Shown here: positions 53,276-62,845 of the stretch, one piece after another
Numbering within the stretch: position 1 is the first letter of the stretch
How the letters are laid out: every line of letters begins with the position of its first letter
Origin: Veillonella_A intestinalis
GTDB lineage: Bacteria; Bacillota; Negativicutes; Veillonellales; Veillonellaceae
Length of the DNA stretch: 64,000 nucleotides
NCBI RefSeq assembly: GCF_943192895.1
Contig: NZ_CALPCB010000003.1
Coordinates: 62,001-126,000, forward strand
Direction of reading: 5' to 3'
Notes under the pieces: generated by a model
What the model saw: the letters and a program-made list of their open reading frames with translations, nothing else
What the model was told of the DNA's origin: nothing
The model's database searches: none
Position numbers and translations under genes: made by a program

Positions 53276-54429
53276 TCTTTAGTTCCTTTCGCTTTAGCGA
53301 AAATCATTCGCCCTGCACTAGTCTGCAATACAGACGTAACCATTACATCAATAGAGGTATCTACATATTGAGCACCATTTTCAATAACAATCATAGTACC
53401 ATCATCTAAATAGGCTACCCCTTGATTATCTTCTTTCCCTTCTTTAATTACCTGCACGCGAATCCATTCACCAGGAATCATAGCTGGTTTTAACGCATTA
53501 GCTAAATCATTAAGATTTAAAATTTCAATGCCTTGTAGACTAGCTACTTTATTTAAATTAAAATCATTTGTCACGATTTTCCATTTTTTATCTAATGCTA
53601 AGCGCATGAGCTTAGAATCAACTTCAGCAATATCTTCAAAATCATCATCAATCACTTTAATATCAATGAGATCTTTCTGCTGTAACCCTTGTAAAATATC
53701 AAGGCCACGTCGACCTCGGTTTCGTTTTAATACATCGGCAGAATCAGAAATATGCTGTAATTCCTCAAGAACAAACAAAGGAACAACTAGAGGTCCTTCT
53801 AAAAAACCAGTAGCACATAATTCAGCAATACGACCATCAATAATAACCGACGTATCAAGTAACTTAGCCACCGAAATAGATTCAAAATCAGAAACAGTAA
53901 CACTTGCAGTAGTTTCAACGTCTTTAGGAACTGCTTCTTTTTTCTTTTCTTTTACTATAGACCGATTTTGAAGCCAATTAGCATATAACTCAGGCCCCTT
54001 GCGAGATGCCAAACGCATGCCAATATAACCAAAAATAGCACTTAAAATAATGGGAATATACGATCCAATCAAAGGAACGCGATAAAATGCCAAGCCAATA
54101 AGATTTGCTATTATGAGTCCAAAGAGTAATCCGGCTGTGCCGGCCATTAATTCTTGATTAGGTACCCGCGATAAAAGACGTTCCATATTTTTAGCTAAGC
54201 GTAATCCTTGACTAATCAGCGGCATAGCTATAAAAAAGCCAATAACAGCACCGATTAAACCACCAAACGCTAATGCTAATATTTTAATAATGGAAATGCC
54301 AAAGAACCCCATTGTCCAAAACTTCACATCAATAATCGGTTCCCATACTGGCATAAAACTATCTGTCAACATATATCCCATGATACCCACCAATAAGGCT
54401 ATGACATAACGTAGAATTTTATATATCAT
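53272..54429 (-). CDS. yacL: PIN/TRAM-domain membrane protein YacL
   Basis: Membrane-anchored PIN-domain protein of the YacL family, probably an RNase; the target is unknown. Four or five hydrophobic segments (residues 1-145), a basic linker, a PIN domain (about 185-310, with LLDTSVIIDGRIAEL and DSKLMRLALDKKWKIVTNDFNLN carrying the acidic centre), and a C-terminal TRAM domain (about 320-380). ATG at 54429 lies 8 nt after AGGAGG; a GTG three codons upstream is a weaker option. Between radA and ispDF, its conserved position. Confidence 0.92.
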   Translation of the reverse strand: MIYKILRYVIALLVGIMGYMLTDSFMPVWEPIIDVKFWTMGFFGISIIKILALAFGGLIGAVIGFFIAMPLISQGLRLAKNMERLLSRVPNQELMAGTAGLLFGLIIANLIGLAFYRVPLIGSYIPIILSAIFGYIGMRLASRKGPELYANWLQNRSIVKEKKKEAVPKDVETTASVTVSDFESISVAKLLDTSVIIDGRIAELCATGFLEGPLVVPLFVLEELQHISDSADVLKRNRGRRGLDILQGLQQKDLIDIKVIDDDFEDIAEVDSKLMRLALDKKWKIVTNDFNLNKVASLQGIEILNLNDLANALKPAMIPGEWIRVQVIKEGKEDNQGVAYLDDGTMIVIENGAQYVDTSIDVMVTSVLQTSAGRMIFAKAKGTKE

Positions 54430-54590
54430 CAATTTCACCTCCTTTCTTATCGTACTCTTCTATTGTACATTAAAATGATAAATAAATCATAAACTTCTGC
54501 ACTTTTTTTCAATAAATTTAAAACAAATTTAATATCATTGTCTATAAAAGGAAAAAACACACCATATTTTATTGATTATGTAGCCAAAAT

Positions 54591-55967
54591 TTAGCCAAAA
54601 ACAAGCTTCATCGCTTCTTGCACCGTAGTAACACCATGGATAGTAATACCCTTGCGCGTTGTCTTTACTTGTTTACTATTACCTGCAGGCACTACAAATC
54701 GAGTAAAGCCCATCTTAGCGGCTTCAGCAATACGCTGTTCAATGCGAGGAATGCTTCGAATATTACCAGTTAACCCTACCTCACCAAGTATTACCATATC
54801 AGCAGGGACTGGCCGATTTTTTAAATTAGACACAATAGCAACGGCCACAGATAAATCACAGGCCGGTTCATTAACTTTTAAGCCACCAATAACATTTACA
54901 TAAACATCTTTATTACCTAAAGTTAATCCACAACGTTTTTCTAACACAGCTAGCAAAATAATCAAGCGATTCAAATCATAGCCAATTGAGGTGCGCCTTG
55001 GCATCCCAAAAGCAGTAGTGGACACTAAACTCTGTACCTCTACTAAAATAGGACGAATCCCTTCTAAATAGGCCATAACAGCTGAACCGGTCTCTTCCTC
55101 AGTCCGCTCGGCCAATAAAGTGGCTGAAGGATTGACTAATTCAGCTAACCCTTCTTCTTCCATTACAAAAAGACCTGATTCTGAAGTTGAGCCAAAGCGA
55201 TTCTTAATTCCCCGCAAAATACGGAATTGATAAGACCGTTCCCCTTCAAAATAGAGCACCACATCCACCATATGCTCTAGCATACGCGGCCCTGCAATAT
55301 TACCATCCTTAGTTACATGACCAATGATAATAACTGGCACACTTTGCTCTTTGGCAAAGCGAAGAAGTCGCGCAGTACATTCTCTTACTTGCCCCACACT
55401 ACCAGGTGTCGAATCTAAGGCATCAGTAAACATAGTTTGAATAGAATCAATTACTAATAAAGCTGGTTTATGCTGCGCAGCTTCTTGTAAAATAGCATCT
55501 AAATTTGTATCAGCCATAACCGCTAATTGATTGCCTTCAATGCCTAACCGTTCGGCCCTCAGTTTTAACTGCATCTGTGATTCTTCACCAGATGCATAGA
55601 GTACTTTACCGAAGCGATCAGCAACACGGCCTGAAACTTGTAATAAAATGGTAGATTTACCAATACCAGGGTCACCCCCTAATAACATTAATGCACCAGG
55701 TACAATGCCACCACCTAGTACACGATCAATTTCATCATATCCTGTAGACATGCGTGGTGAATCTTCTGTTTTAATATCAGATAAAGCCACTGGTTTAGTA
55801 GCTGAACGATCTACCGGTGCATAAGCAGCCGCACCTTTAGTTGTAGTAGATCGAACAACTTCTTCAACAAGCGTATTCCATTCCCCACATTGTGGACATT
55901 TTCCTAGCCATCTAGGCGATTCAGCCCCACAATTATTACAAAAGTAAACTGTTTTAACTTTAGCCAT
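54591..55967 (-). CDS. radA: DNA repair protein RadA
   Basis: RecA-like branch-migration helicase for recombination and transformation. The 458 residues have an N-terminal zinc finger (Cys 10, 13, 24, 27: CNNCGAESPRWLGKCPQC), a RecA core with Walker A GGDPGIGKST near 97, the RadA-specific KNRFGS motif, and a C-terminal Lon-protease-like domain (VYVNVIGGLKVNEPACDLSVA). It follows the clpC terminator region as a new unit and leads into yacL after 160 nt. Confidence 0.96.
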   Translation of the reverse strand: MAKVKTVYFCNNCGAESPRWLGKCPQCGEWNTLVEEVVRSTTTKGAAAYAPVDRSATKPVALSDIKTEDSPRMSTGYDEIDRVLGGGIVPGALMLLGGDPGIGKSTILLQVSGRVADRFGKVLYASGEESQMQLKLRAERLGIEGNQLAVMADTNLDAILQEAAQHKPALLVIDSIQTMFTDALDSTPGSVGQVRECTARLLRFAKEQSVPVIIIGHVTKDGNIAGPRMLEHMVDVVLYFEGERSYQFRILRGIKNRFGSTSESGLFVMEEEGLAELVNPSATLLAERTEEETGSAVMAYLEGIRPILVEVQSLVSTTAFGMPRRTSIGYDLNRLIILLAVLEKRCGLTLGNKDVYVNVIGGLKVNEPACDLSVAVAIVSNLKNRPVPADMVILGEVGLTGNIRSIPRIEQRIAEAAKMGFTRFVVPAGNSKQVKTTRKGITIHGVTTVQEAMKLVFG

Positions 55968-56063
55968 TATATAATCCCTTTAATAATCAAATTATTGAAC
56001 TTTATTTTATATTTCCTATGGTATCAATATTGCTACATAATATAAATACCATGCCTAGATAAA

Positions 56064-56101
56064 AAAATCACGAACACCATCTAAATAGTATTCGTGATTT
56101 T
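56064..56101 (-). terminator. Terminator after clpC
   Basis: 11-bp stem AAAATCACGAA / TTCGTGATTTT, T-rich on the minus strand, ending the ctsR operon. Confidence 0.8.
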
Positions 56102-56195
56102 ATATGCAATATCCTTCAAACAGAAGATAAATTTTATACTTTCATGATTTTAAATAGTTCCCAGTAACCTATACAGCTCACCAAATAGAATAGAA

Positions 56196-58655
56196 CTATA
56201 CGACCATAGTAATATCTCCATCTACCACATTGGCCTTAATAACAGAACCTTCAGGAGCTTCACCTTTTAAGATTAAATCAGAGATTGGATCTTCAATCAA
56301 ACGTTGAATAGCTCGTTTTAATGGACGTGCCCCATAGGTGAAATCAGATCCCTCTTTAACTAACAATTCAAGCGCTTCTGGTGTTACTTCTAAAGTCAAT
56401 TCACGTTCAGCCAAGCGTTTCATAACATCCTGTAGTAAGATATTAACAATCTTATTTAAATCATCACTAGTTAATGGATGGAAAACTACCATTTCATCAA
56501 TACGATTTAAGAATTCAGGACGGAAATGCTGTTTTACAGCATTTAACGTATTTTTCTTAGCTTCTGCAAATGTTTCTGCTTCATTCTTCTTAGCATCTTC
56601 TTTATTTTTAGCAGCCAAGAAGCCCATAGCCGCACTGTCTTCTTTTAAGAATTTAGACCCCAAGTTACTTGTCATAATGATAACCGTATTACGGAAATCT
56701 ACAGTACGACCTTGATTATCTGTCAAACGACCATCATCTAGTACTTGAAGTAAAATATTGAAAAAGTCTGGATGTGCCTTTTCCACTTCATCAAAGAGGA
56801 TTACACTATATGGTTTACGACGTACTGCATCGGTTAATTGGCCACCTTCATCATACCCAACATATCCTGGAGGCGCTCCCACTAAACGAGATACAGTATG
56901 CTTTTCCATGTATTCTGACATATCAAGGCGAATCATGGCATTTTCATCACCAAAGAGGTTCGCTGCTAACGAACGAGCCAATTCAGTTTTACCAACCCCT
57001 GTAGGCCCTAAGAATAGGAAGGAGCCAATTGGACGTTTTGGATCTTTTAAACCAGCACGAGCACGACGAACAGCTTTAGCTACTGCAACTACTGCTTCAT
57101 CTTGACCAACTACACGTTCATGAAGTTCATCTTCTAAACGAAGCAAACGAGCGGATTCTTCTTCTGCAATTTTTGCTACAGGCACGCCACTCCATTCTGC
57201 GACAACAGCGGCAATATCGTCTTCTGTAACAACAAGTTTTTCTTCATCTTCTTTGCTACGTTGAGCTTGTTTTGCTTCGATTTCTTCCGTTAAACTCTTT
57301 TCTTCATCACGAAGTTTCGCTGCGTCTTCAAAGTTTTGACTTGTTACAGCCGCTTCTTTTTCTTTGCGCACATCAGCTAATCGTTTTTCCAAGTCTTTAA
57401 CATCAGGTGGCGCGGTAAACACTTTCATTCGCACTTTAGAAGCCGCTTCATCCATAACGTCAATTGCTTTATCTGGTAAGAATCGATCAGAAATATAACG
57501 ATTAGATAATTCAACCGCTGCTTTTAAAGCAGCATCAGTAATTTTTGCTTTGTGGAAAGCTTCATAGCGGTCACGCAAACCTTTTAAGATTTCAAGGGCA
57601 TCTTCTTCATTTGGCTCACCTACAAGAACTGGCTGGAAACGACGTTCTAAGGCTGCATCTTTTTCAATATGCTTTTTATATTCATCTAAGGTAGTAGCCC
57701 CAATAACTTGGAAAGTACCACGTGCTAAAGCTGGTTTTAAAATATTAGCTGCATCCATAGCCCCTTCCGAAGCGCCTGCCCCTACTAAGGTATGAATTTC
57801 ATCAATAAATATAATCATATCATCATGTTTTTGAACTTCATCAATGGCTTTTTTTAGACGTTCTTCAAATTCACCACGATATTTTGCACCTGCTAACATA
57901 GCCGTTAAGCTTAAAGAAATAATTCGTTTATCTCTCAAGATTTCTGGCACATTCTGATTAACAATACGTTGAGCTAACCCTTCAGCAATAGCTGTTTTAC
58001 CAACCCCTGGTTCACCAATTAGAACTGGATTATTCTTAGTACGACGACTCAAAATTTGGATAACACGATTAATTTCTGTATCACGGCCAATAACGGGATC
58101 AATTTTACCTTGCTTAGCTAGTTCGTTTAAATCGGTAGCGAAATCTTTCAAATCACCTAAATTACTATTGCCAGCACTAGCACCATTAACAGCACCTCCG
58201 TTAGGCCCTTCACCACCAGATTGTTCTGATCCATAAATACTATTAATAGCTTTCACTACATCAGAACTACGAATACCAAATTTCTGTAATACCGCAACGG
58301 CTACACCACCACCATCTTGTAAAATACCGAGTAAAAGGTGTTCAGCCCCTACATAATTGTGTTGCATGCGATTAGCAATTTCTACCGCTAATTGCAATAC
58401 TCTTTTAGTTCGTGGCGTTACATACAATTCACTACCACTGCCATTACCGCGGCCTACCGCAGCGAGTACAGCTTCTTCAGTAGCTTTGCCTTCCAAACCT
58501 AAAGCATGTAATGCTTTAGCAGCTACACTATTAGATTCTTCCAATAAACCTAAAAGCAAATGTTCAGTGCCCACATAGTCATGGCCAAACTCCTTCGCTT
58601 TTTCTTGCGCAATACCAAGAGCACGTTGTGCTCCATCTGTATAACGTTCAAACAT
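56196..58655 (-). CDS. clpC: ATP-dependent chaperone-protease subunit ClpC
   Basis: Hexameric AAA+ unfoldase that feeds ClpP. Order: two N-terminal Clp repeats (1-140), a Gly/Ser/Asn-rich linker (about 145-165), AAA-1 with GEPGVGKT at 214-221, the middle domain with a UVR-type coiled coil (EKEAAVTSQNFEDAAKLRDEEK, about 415-440), and AAA-2 with GPTGVGKTELARSLA near 550. 819 residues. It recognises arginine-phosphorylated proteins made by McsB in Bacillus, so the operon makes tag and reader together. It starts 95 nt after mcsB. Confidence 0.96.
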   Translation of the reverse strand: MFERYTDGAQRALGIAQEKAKEFGHDYVGTEHLLLGLLEESNSVAAKALHALGLEGKATEEAVLAAVGRGNGSGSELYVTPRTKRVLQLAVEIANRMQHNYVGAEHLLLGILQDGGGVAVAVLQKFGIRSSDVVKAINSIYGSEQSGGEGPNGGAVNGASAGNSNLGDLKDFATDLNELAKQGKIDPVIGRDTEINRVIQILSRRTKNNPVLIGEPGVGKTAIAEGLAQRIVNQNVPEILRDKRIISLSLTAMLAGAKYRGEFEERLKKAIDEVQKHDDMIIFIDEIHTLVGAGASEGAMDAANILKPALARGTFQVIGATTLDEYKKHIEKDAALERRFQPVLVGEPNEEDALEILKGLRDRYEAFHKAKITDAALKAAVELSNRYISDRFLPDKAIDVMDEAASKVRMKVFTAPPDVKDLEKRLADVRKEKEAAVTSQNFEDAAKLRDEEKSLTEEIEAKQAQRSKEDEEKLVVTEDDIAAVVAEWSGVPVAKIAEEESARLLRLEDELHERVVGQDEAVVAVAKAVRRARAGLKDPKRPIGSFLFLGPTGVGKTELARSLAANLFGDENAMIRLDMSEYMEKHTVSRLVGAPPGYVGYDEGGQLTDAVRRKPYSVILFDEVEKAHPDFFNILLQVLDDGRLTDNQGRTVDFRNTVIIMTSNLGSKFLKEDSAAMGFLAAKNKEDAKKNEAETFAEAKKNTLNAVKQHFRPEFLNRIDEMVVFHPLTSDDLNKIVNILLQDVMKRLAERELTLEVTPEALELLVKEGSDFTYGARPLKRAIQRLIEDPISDLILKGEAPEGSVIKANVVDGDITMVV

Positions 58656-58750
58656 ATAATCACCTCATATCTATACGACAAATCGTAACTGTTATATTTT
58701 TAAATTTGAATTATAAACTTACATTGTAAAAATTTATGGCAGTAAATTAA

Positions 58751-59821
58751 CTAACGGGCTAAGCGATCACGAACTACTTTAGCTCGATAACTGTCTCGTT
58801 CAGCTGCTGTCATATTTTCTTTACCTGCATATTTACTTAAAAAATTAGGTCTTGTAGTAACAACTAACTCATTAAATACGTCGGCTGAATGTTGTGGTAA
58901 AACACCTAAATCCATACCTAGTTGGACATCACTAAGAAGACCTAAGGCTTCTTCACCAGAAAGACGACGAGCATATTGCAAGGTACCAAAAGCACGCCAT
59001 ACTCGATCTTCAAAGGCTTCAAAATCACCATTTTTAATGGCTTCACGAGCCTTCACTTCTTCTTGTACCAATTTTTCAAGTATTTTTTGCAATTGACTAA
59101 TTGTATCTTCTTCACTAATTCCCATCGTCACTTGATTAGAAATTTGATAAATATTACCAAGAGCTTGAGATCCTTCGCCATATAAACCACGCACGGAATA
59201 GCCTAATTGAGTGATACTACGAATTAAACGATTAATGCGTCCCGTCATGGCTAACGCTGGCAAATGAAGCATTACCGATGCCCGCATGCCTGTACCTACA
59301 TTAGTAGGACAAGCTGTCAAATAGCCATACCGTTCATTAAATGCATAATCGCATTTACTTTCAATAGCATCGTCAATTGTTAGCGCATGATTTAAAGCTT
59401 CCTGTAAGCGAAGACCGGGCTCCATAGTTTGAATTCGAATATGATCTTCTTCATTTACCATAATAGCCACTGAAGCATCATTAGCTACTACTAAGCTACG
59501 GTATGGTAATTTCTGTCCCATCTGTGGACTCATCAAATGCTTTTCCACAAGAATTTCGCGCTCAATATCCGATAATTTATCTAAACTAATGTTGGAATAC
59601 TCACGCCCATCAGCGGCTTTTAAAGTGCCTAGCACACCGCGCATTAGACTTTCAACTTCTTTTAAAGAAGCCTCGTGGTTCCGATTAGTAAATTGTAAGC
59701 CTTTAAAGTTTCGAGCTAGTCGAATACGGCTGGATAATACAATATGCGAATGTATGTCACCAATAGGATCCGTACTACGTAGCCAACTACTTAACGGTTC
59801 GTCTAAAATTTTGTCTAACAT
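58751..59821 (-). CDS. mcsB: Protein arginine kinase McsB
   Basis: Phosphorylates arginine residues on damaged proteins and on CtsR, marking them for ClpCP. It is a phosphagen-kinase-fold enzyme of 356 residues: IVLSSRIRLARNFKG holds the nucleotide-binding arginines, the active-site loop includes NEEDHIRIQ, and GYLTACPTNVGTGMRASVMLHLPAL carries the conserved Cys and Gly-rich loop. It follows mcsA by 11 nt; McsA activates it in Bacillus. Confidence 0.96.
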   Translation of the reverse strand: MLDKILDEPLSSWLRSTDPIGDIHSHIVLSSRIRLARNFKGLQFTNRNHEASLKEVESLMRGVLGTLKAADGREYSNISLDKLSDIEREILVEKHLMSPQMGQKLPYRSLVVANDASVAIMVNEEDHIRIQTMEPGLRLQEALNHALTIDDAIESKCDYAFNERYGYLTACPTNVGTGMRASVMLHLPALAMTGRINRLIRSITQLGYSVRGLYGEGSQALGNIYQISNQVTMGISEEDTISQLQKILEKLVQEEVKAREAIKNGDFEAFEDRVWRAFGTLQYARRLSGEEALGLLSDVQLGMDLGVLPQHSADVFNELVVTTRPNFLSKYAGKENMTAAERDSYRAKVVRDRLAR

Positions 59822-59832
59822 AGTGACACCTC

Positions 59833-60375
59833 CTATTTACTTTCTTTATTTAAGGATTCTTCTAACACTTTAATTTCATCACGTAGGCGAACAGCCTCTT
59901 CAAATTGTTCAGCCTTAATTGCTTTATCCAATTCTTGACGCAAACGCTTAATTTGGTGTTTTGTCTTGAAAACGCCGGTACCACGACTTGGCACCCGACC
60001 TTCATAAGACAAAGACCCTTGTAAACGTTTTACTAAAGGAGCTATTTGTGCTTCAAAGGTTTCATAACAATGGTCACAACCAAATTTACCAGTTTGATTA
60101 AATTCACTAAACGTCATACCACATTGACTACAACGGGCCTCCTGGCGAGTATTTAATAAACTATCTGGATACAAAGTATTAGTAAAGAAGTCGTTGGTAA
60201 AAAAATCATTATCTAATAAAGAAGGGCCAAAATTCATAAACCCTTGGCTCCCAAACCCATCACTTGGCTGTTTAGCTGCACAGACATTACATAAATGCCG
60301 TTCTGTTTTTTTACCATTAACAACTCGTGTCATATGCACAGTTGCATCATTTTGTTTACAATTATCACATAACAT
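59833..60375 (-). CDS. mcsA: McsA, activator of McsB kinase
   Basis: Zinc-binding partner of McsB. Four CxxC units are visible: CDNCKQND, CNVCAAK, CSQCGMTF and CDHCYETF. A C-terminal UVR motif (LRQELDKAIKAEQFEEAVRLRDEIK, split here by position 145-172) is the family mark. The linker between the two zinc pairs contains a repeated FFTN (DNDFFTNDFFTN). 180 residues. It starts 5 nt after ctsR. Confidence 0.94.
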   Translation of the reverse strand: MLCDNCKQNDATVHMTRVVNGKKTERHLCNVCAAKQPSDGFGSQGFMNFGPSLLDNDFFTNDFFTNTLYPDSLLNTRQEARCSQCGMTFSEFNQTGKFGCDHCYETFEAQIAPLVKRLQGSLSYEGRVPSRGTGVFKTKHQIKRLRQELDKAIKAEQFEEAVRLRDEIKVLEESLNKESK

Positions 60376-60380
60376 AAACC

Positions 60381-60857
60381 TTATCCCTCCTTCACCATGG
60401 CTACCACTTGTTCAAATAAGCGACGAACTTTAAGTTCCCGTGTCTTACGCTCTGGTTCCTCCATTAATAAGGCAAAGGCTTCATGTAACAAGGCCGCCTC
60501 TCGTTTATGCAGTAATTTTTGTTGCATCAACTCAAATAAAGAGTTGTCTATAATTCCCATAGTTAATGGTTTATCATTTGATTCTGTAGTATCTTGTTTA
60601 TGCTTTGGCGCTTCTAATAAGGCTTTTACTGGAATACGCGTAATGCTAATAAAACCACCAAGACCACGACGAGACTCTACAATAAAGCCACGGTCATTTG
60701 AGAACCGCGTACTTAATACATAACTAATTTGTGAGGGCGCACAATTAAGCTCATCAGCTAATTCATTGCGGCGTAATACAATGCCCTCTTCTTTAGCTTG
60801 CTCTTCTAACAACTTAGCTAAAATAAATTTTTCAATACGATCTGCTAAAATACCCAT
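60381..60857 (-). CDS. ctsR: CtsR, repressor of class III heat-shock genes
   Basis: Winged-helix repressor that senses heat and controls clp genes. 158 residues: N-terminal DNA-binding part (LADRIEKFILAKL, NELADELNCAPSQISYVLSTRF, then the glycine-rich wing ESRRGLGGFISI, which is the heat sensor in other species) and a C-terminal dimer domain (EAALLHEAFALL). ATG at 60857, 7 nt after GGAGAG. First gene of ctsR-mcsA-mcsB-clpC; the promoter is covered by TTGAC/GTCAA repeats fit for CtsR. Confidence 0.96.
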   Translation of the reverse strand: MGILADRIEKFILAKLLEEQAKEEGIVLRRNELADELNCAPSQISYVLSTRFSNDRGFIVESRRGLGGFISITRIPVKALLEAPKHKQDTTESNDKPLTMGIIDNSLFELMQQKLLHKREAALLHEAFALLMEEPERKTRELKVRRLFEQVVAMVKEG

Positions 60858-60939
60858 AAATCATCTCTCCAAACTTTTTATATATTATCGTGTTGTCTTT
60901 CATATACTACCTTCATTCTTTATTGTACTTCGGTTCAAT

Positions 60940-61063
60940 TTGACTTTCTAATCTTTTGACCTTTTGTTCTTTCAACCTTGACTATATAATAATTGACTTT
61001 TTGACTTTTGTCAACAGAAAAAGTCAAACTTTTTATAATTTTTTGACTTTTTATTTTTTTGAC
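60940..61063 (-). promoter_or_regulatory. CtsR operator array over the ctsR promoter
   Basis: TTGAC (plus strand) begins at 60940, 60956, 60978, 60993, 61001, 61043 and 61059; the inverse GTCAA begins at 61010 and 61023. Spacings are 8, 15, 16 and 22 nt among same-direction copies, not the 10-nt spacing of the classical CtsR heptad pair. The promoter lies inside: minus-strand TTGACA (61009-61014), 17 nt, TATTAT (60986-60991), with two copies inside the spacer. The remainder of the 60858-61204 gap holds the ferritin terminator. Confidence 0.65.
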
Positions 61064-61076
61064 TTTTCAATATATT

Positions 61077-61104
61077 AAAAAGACGCTCTAAAGAGCGTCT
61101 TTTT
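61077..61104 (-). terminator. Terminator after the ferritin gene
   Basis: Perfect 12-bp stem AAAAAGACGCTC / GAGCGTCTTTTT with a TAAA loop, T-rich on both strands. Confidence 0.9.
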
Positions 61105-61204
61105 GCAGCTATCATAAGCTATGTGTAATTTTTTATCGGTTAGTGTTTCCACTTGGAAACGTAGTTTACTATTGACACTAAACTAAGCCAGTTTAGCTAA
61201 GTAA

Positions 61205-61693
61205 TTATTGTTGACGAGTACCTAAACGGGCATCCACAAACAATTGGCTAGCACGGCTGTCACCAGCAAATGTAAATTCATCTACCAAGTCACGAGCACT
61301 TGCTTCTTCTTCTACTTGTTCTGTAATGAACCAGTTTAAGAAGTTAACAGTTGCATAGTCTTTTTCTTCAGTTGCTAATGCATATAAGTCATTAATTTTA
61401 CCAGTGATTACTTGTTCATGTTTGTATACCATTTCAGCTACTTTCAATGGATCTGTTACTTCAACTGCTTGCGCTTTAATATCGCCTAATGTAGTTGTTT
61501 CATTACGAGACTCTAAGAAATCAATAATTTTGAATGCATGATCCATTTCTTCTTGATACTGCAAACGTAACCAAGCGGATAAACCTTTAAAACGAGCATC
61601 AGCCATTGCCAAAGACAATGCTAAATACAAGTATGCAGAGTTAAATTCAAAAATAACCTGTTCATTTAATGCTTTTGCGATATTCTTATTCAT
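61205..61693 (-). CDS. ftnA: Ferritin (bacterial, FtnA type)
   Basis: Iron-storage protein that oxidises Fe2+ and stores it in a 24-subunit shell. 162 residues forming a four-helix bundle. Ferroxidase ligands are visible: Glu in LNEQVIFEFNSAYLYLALS, the ExxH pair in QYQEEMDHAFKII, Glu in HEQVITGKINDLY, and EQVEEEASARDL. A single-gene unit with a terminator and an extended -10 box (TGG-TATAAT, 61820-61828). The nearby ABC importer and the rubrerythrin-like gene suggest metal and peroxide control, but no Fur/PerR box is clear. Confidence 0.94.
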   Translation of the reverse strand: MNKNIAKALNEQVIFEFNSAYLYLALSLAMADARFKGLSAWLRLQYQEEMDHAFKIIDFLESRNETTTLGDIKAQAVEVTDPLKVAEMVYKHEQVITGKINDLYALATEEKDYATVNFLNWFITEQVEEEASARDLVDEFTFAGDSRASQLFVDARLGTRQQ

Positions 61694-61819
61694 AAAATGT
61701 CACCTAAAACCTTTCCTATATAATAAATTTTAATTTGGAAACTTAATTAAATAAAGCTATAAACAATACTACTAACTTTAATTGATTCTTTATAAGTACT
61801 TATTATCGCTTACAATTTA

Positions 61820-61828
61820 ATTATACCA
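61820..61828 (-). promoter_or_regulatory. Extended -10 box before ftnA
   Basis: Minus strand TGG-TATAAT, about 125 nt ahead of the ftnA start; no good -35. Confidence 0.4.
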
Positions 61829-61847
61829 CATCGATAATTATAAATCT

Positions 61848-61890
61848 AGTCTCAATTTTCAATTTTAAAACTAATTGATAATTTGAGACT
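61848..61890. repeat. Imperfect inverted repeat between ftnA and the ABC operon
   Basis: AGTCTCAATTTTCAATT (61848-61864) pairs with AATTGATAATTTGAGACT (61873-61890), one extra base in the right arm and an 8-nt loop. No T tract follows closely. It could be a terminator relic or operator. The rest of 61694-62068 shows no gene. Confidence 0.45.
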
Positions 61891-61991
61891 GTTTATCATT
61901 TAAAAATATTACTTTTTTTATTTCACCTTCTATCTTTTCCTTATGTTTACTATATTCTCCTCACATTAAAATAAAATGAAACACTAAGGAA

Positions 61992-62028
61992 GAAAATAGA
62001 GCAGCTCTTAATAAGTTACTCTATTTTC
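61992..62028 (-). terminator. Terminator after the ABC importer genes
   Basis: 10-bp stem GAAAATAGAG / CTCTATTTTC with a 17-nt loop; the minus strand continues with TTCTTCC. Confidence 0.65.
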
Positions 62029-62068
62029 GATATATATTCTCATTTAAATTCATAAAATATGTTCAGTA

Positions 62069-62845
62069 TCACTCTACTTTAATATCTAAAATTGAATGCA
62101 ATAGTTTTTGAGCATACTCACTTTGTACCCTACTAATATCATCTACTGATACAACTTCTTCTACGCGCCCCTTATAAAGAAATAATACACGATCACACAT
62201 ATAGGTTACTGACGGCAAATCATGAGTAATAAATATATAGGTAAAATTATATATTGACTTAACGTTCATCAGCAAATCCATAATTTGCACTTGTGTGTGC
62301 GCATCTAAAGAGCTAATAGCTTCATCAAATAAAATAATTTCCGGCTTTACCGCAATAGCCCTTGCTATGCACACCCTCTGTAATTGCCCACCTGACAACT
62401 GATGGGGATATCGATCAATAAAATCAGCCGATAAACCTACCAATTCTAATAATTCAATAATTTCTTTTTCAAAATCCAACTTAATTTGCGTACGCCGTTG
62501 TAATACAATTAAAGACTCTTTAATAATGTCACGAATCGTAAAGCGACTATTCACTGATGTGGTGTAATCTTGAAAGACTACCGACAAAAAGCCTGGGGAA
62601 ACTTTATCTTTACCATAGAGAGTGGTGCCACCTAATGTAATATTACCTTCATAAGGCTCTAAAAGCCCACAAATAGCCTTGCCAATCGTACTCTTACCAC
62701 TACCAGATTCACCAATAATACCTAAACATTCACCTTTTTTAACAGAAAAAGTAACGCCATGTAATATCGTTTGGTATTCTTTTTTAAAAATCAATTTACT
62801 GTGAGGTTTCGGAAATCGCACCACCACATTATCTACTACTAACAT
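62069..62845 (-). CDS. ABC importer ATPase, NikE/DppF type
   Basis: Second ATP-binding subunit of a nickel/peptide/opine-family importer. 258 residues with Walker A GESGSGKST, Q-loop FQDYTTSV, signature LSGGQLQRV, Walker B IILFDEAISSLD and the switch His in FITHDL. The short length, without the C-terminal oligopeptide_HPY extension of OppF/DppF, fits NikE better. It overlaps the preceding ATPase gene by 7 nt. The substrate-binding protein and the first permease lie beyond the window, so the cargo is undecided. Confidence 0.85.
   Translation of the reverse strand: MLVVDNVVVRFPKPHSKLIFKKEYQTILHGVTFSVKKGECLGIIGESGSGKSTIGKAICGLLEPYEGNITLGGTTLYGKDKVSPGFLSVVFQDYTTSVNSRFTIRDIIKESLIVLQRRTQIKLDFEKEIIELLELVGLSADFIDRYPHQLSGGQLQRVCIARAIAVKPEIILFDEAISSLDAHTQVQIMDLLMNVKSIYNFTYIFITHDLPSVTYMCDRVLFLYKGRVEEVVSVDDISRVQSEYAQKLLHSILDIKVE

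Noticed and set aside
61694..61860. PerR/Fur box before ftnA
   Set aside because: TTATAATTATCG resembles half of a PerR box (TTATAATnATTATAA), but the second half does not match.
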